Positions 12,826-14,070 of a stretch of DNA of 14,070 bases are shown here, piece by piece. Source of the stretch: an uncultured Alphaproteobacteria bacterium (GTDB lineage: Bacteria > Pseudomonadota > Alphaproteobacteria > RF32 > CAG-239). The position numbers and the translations under genes are program-made. Below the pieces are notes generated by a model that was given only the letters and a program-made list of their open reading frames with translations, made no database searches and was not told where the DNA came from. The first letter of the stretch is position 1. Every line of letters begins with the position of its first letter. Location of the stretch: positions 1-14,070 of the forward strand of contig CALXWF010000019.1 in the NCBI GenBank assembly GCA_944392285.1, written 5' to 3'.

Positions 12826-13203
12826 ATGGCAAGAGATACTGTCAGTATGGAATATGGTGCCGATGATTTGTCGGTTTCCGCTTCTAAAGCAAAAGTTACG
12901 CCGGTAACGATTACTCCCGACAACGGGGCTGTGATTAAAGACTTTTTTAAGGCAAAAGACAACTCGGCTTATTTGTTGCTGACAATCAGCACGGCCGGTT
13001 CGGTTATCTTGAAAAAGGGCGATGCTTTTCCGAGCAATAATATCTTAGGCGATTTGGAAATCGACCTTGACGCCGGCACCTTTTTAATCAGTGCCGAACG
13101 TGCGGCCCGCTTTGAAAACAAAGACGGTTCGTTGAATGTTGATTTCAAAACCGGTACAGCCGGTACGATTGCCGCCTTCGGTAAAAAGGCCGGTCTGCGC
13201 TAG
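12826..13203 (+). CDS. Putative capsid decoration protein, 125 aa
   Basis: The ATG at 12826 has AAAGGAG upstream, 18 bases after the coat gene. The chain is beta-rich with short repeated strand patterns (AKVTPVTITPDNGAVIKDFF, NSAYLLLTISTAGSVILKKG, NILGDLEIDLDAGTFLISAE) and ends GTAGTIAAFGKKAGLR. Size and place directly after the coat gene, before a strong terminator, match head decoration or stabilisation proteins. No cysteine, no signal. Function inferred from context. Confidence 0.68.
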   Translation: MARDTVSMEYGADDLSVSASKAKVTPVTITPDNGAVIKDFFKAKDNSAYLLLTISTAGSVILKKGDAFPSNNILGDLEIDLDAGTFLISAERAARFENKDGSLNVDFKTGTAGTIAAFGKKAGLR

Positions 13204-13219
13204 GCTTGGCCTTTTTCTT

Positions 13220-13260
13220 CACGTTCCCGAGACAGTTGTTTCGGGAACGTGATATTTTTT
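13220..13260 (+). terminator. Strong terminator closing the head operon
   Basis: A perfect 11-bp stem (CACGTTCCCGA, 13220-13230, with 13241-13251) has a ten-base loop and is followed by ATATTTTTT. It separates coat and decoration genes from the next virion gene, so the latter needs read-through or its own promoter; none is obvious in the 15 bases left. Confidence 0.92.
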
Positions 13261-13275
13261 AAGAAAGGAATGAAA

Positions 13276-14070
13276 ATGAGTGAAGGTATAGATTATGTGT
13301 TAAATCAGCTGGAGCCGGATATTATGGGTTCGGCCTATCAACCCAAAAGGAAAAAGGCTGTTAGCGGGATTGATTATATTTTAGAACAAGTAACGCCGGA
13401 TATTATGGGCGTGCCCGTTTATTCGGCAATGAAAACGGGTAATGATTTAGGAAAATATTTATACAATAATGCCGAAAAACTGGCAGATAGCTCCTTAGGA
13501 GCGGTAACGCAGGCTGATAAGGGGGGAAGTTTTGGATTTGGACGTAAAGTGGGTGGGGTTATAAATGCTATTGGAGCAGCCCCAATGGATGCTTTATTAA
13601 CTGATAAGCCCTTTTTACAGGCATTTTCGGATCGGTATAATGAGATTAATGATACGGCATTAAACAGCGCCTCCCGGTTCGAGAATAAACATCCTGTCGG
13701 GGCGGCGGTTTTTCAGATTGGCGGGGGGTTTGTTAATCCGTTGAATAAAATCGGCGCCGGGTATATTGCCAAAGGGAACGGTTTTGCCAATACGTTGGCA
13801 CGCAGCAGTTTGGTCGGTGGGGAAACCGGGGTTTTGGCCGGATTAGGTCGAAGCGAGACTAAAGATGATATTATCAGAAACATTAGAGATGATGCTCTGG
13901 ACGGGGCGGCATTCGGAGCAGCTTTCCCGTTGGCGGTAAAATCAGCGCAGATGTTTGGACGGCAAGTATTTCCGCTTGCTAAAAATAAGGTGCAGAATAT
14001 ATGGAACCAAAATGCCGGTCGGCAGCTAGATATAAAACAGGCGATAGCTAATCAGGAAAATCGTTATAAT
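13276..14070 (+). CDS. Large virion or ejection-type protein (partial, first 265 residues)
   Basis: I chose the ATG at 13276, six bases after AAAGGA (13264-13269); an in-frame ATG at 13270 abuts that site. The frame is open for 265 codons to the window end. Residues 4-18 (GIDYVLNQLEPDIMG) recur at 31-45 (GIDYILEQVTPDIMG). Then come Gly/Ala-rich, partly hydrophobic regions (GGVINAIGAAPMDALL, GAAVFQIGGGFVNPLNKIGA, DGAAFGAAFPLAVKSA). Such chains are typical of internal virion proteins ejected with DNA and of large polyvalent phage proteins. No catalytic domain appears in this part; one may lie beyond the edge. Confidence 0.7.
   Translation, partial: MSEGIDYVLNQLEPDIMGSAYQPKRKKAVSGIDYILEQVTPDIMGVPVYSAMKTGNDLGKYLYNNAEKLADSSLGAVTQADKGGSFGFGRKVGGVINAIGAAPMDALLTDKPFLQAFSDRYNEINDTALNSASRFENKHPVGAAVFQIGGGFVNPLNKIGAGYIAKGNGFANTLARSSLVGGETGVLAGLGRSETKDDIIRNIRDDALDGAAFGAAFPLAVKSAQMFGRQVFPLAKNKVQNIWNQNAGRQLDIKQAIANQENRYN

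Noticed and set aside
1..14070. Search for CRISPR arrays, tRNA genes and rRNA
   Set aside because: No regularly spaced repeat array, no cloverleaf-like segment and no ribosomal RNA sequence was seen on either strand by eye.

Overview
The window is most likely the immunity and head-assembly end of a tailed-phage prophage, with a short AT-rich stretch of host or accessory genes on its left. The head genes run terminase large subunit, portal, small helical protein, scaffold-like protein, HK97/P22-type coat, decoration-like protein, then a large internal or ejection-type protein cut by the window end. This order suggests a P22-like podovirus. The host is probably an alphaproteobacterium: this rests on a DUF6362-type protein, which I associate with that class, on Shine-Dalgarno starts, and on TGA being used as a stop. 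That assignment is inference. No integrase, replication, tail or lysis gene is visible.

Layout. (1) 1-1761: small secreted or lipoprotein genes of unknown function. A 72-bp perfect direct repeat lies upstream of two leftward genes, and the second of these (1102-1584) is frameshifted. (2) 1762-3234: a small secreted Cys-rich protein, then a leftward operon of two coupled small genes and a DUF805 membrane protein. (3) 3241-4408: an immunity region built like that of lambda. A leftward promoter (3265-3293) and a rightward promoter (4335-4362) share operator-like sequence and flank a leftward HTH repressor. Downstream of the repressor is a small membrane protein gene whose 3' continuation sits behind a nine-T run in another frame. 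(4) 4409-5490: a tight rightward operon of three small genes ending in a DUF6362-type HTH protein. (5) 5540-7355: two near-identical cassettes, each a four-helix membrane protein followed by a 10-bp inverted repeat overlapping a -35 box and then a promoter and terminator. They bracket one AT-rich gene. (6) 7376-13203: packaging and head genes in tight order, ending at a strong terminator. (7) 13276 to the end: a partial virion-type protein.

How it could work together (inference): the repressor acts on both shared operators, keeping the leftward and rightward early operons silent. On induction the rightward operon makes the DUF6362 protein, which could switch on the late head genes. The last cassette promoter is followed within about 50 bases by a terminator, as at the lambda late promoter. 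The paralogous membrane proteins and the 6181 gene look like lysogeny-expressed cargo. At least three probable single-base frameshifts lie in or beside A/T runs, so either these genes are decaying or slipping, or the assembly carries homopolymer errors.
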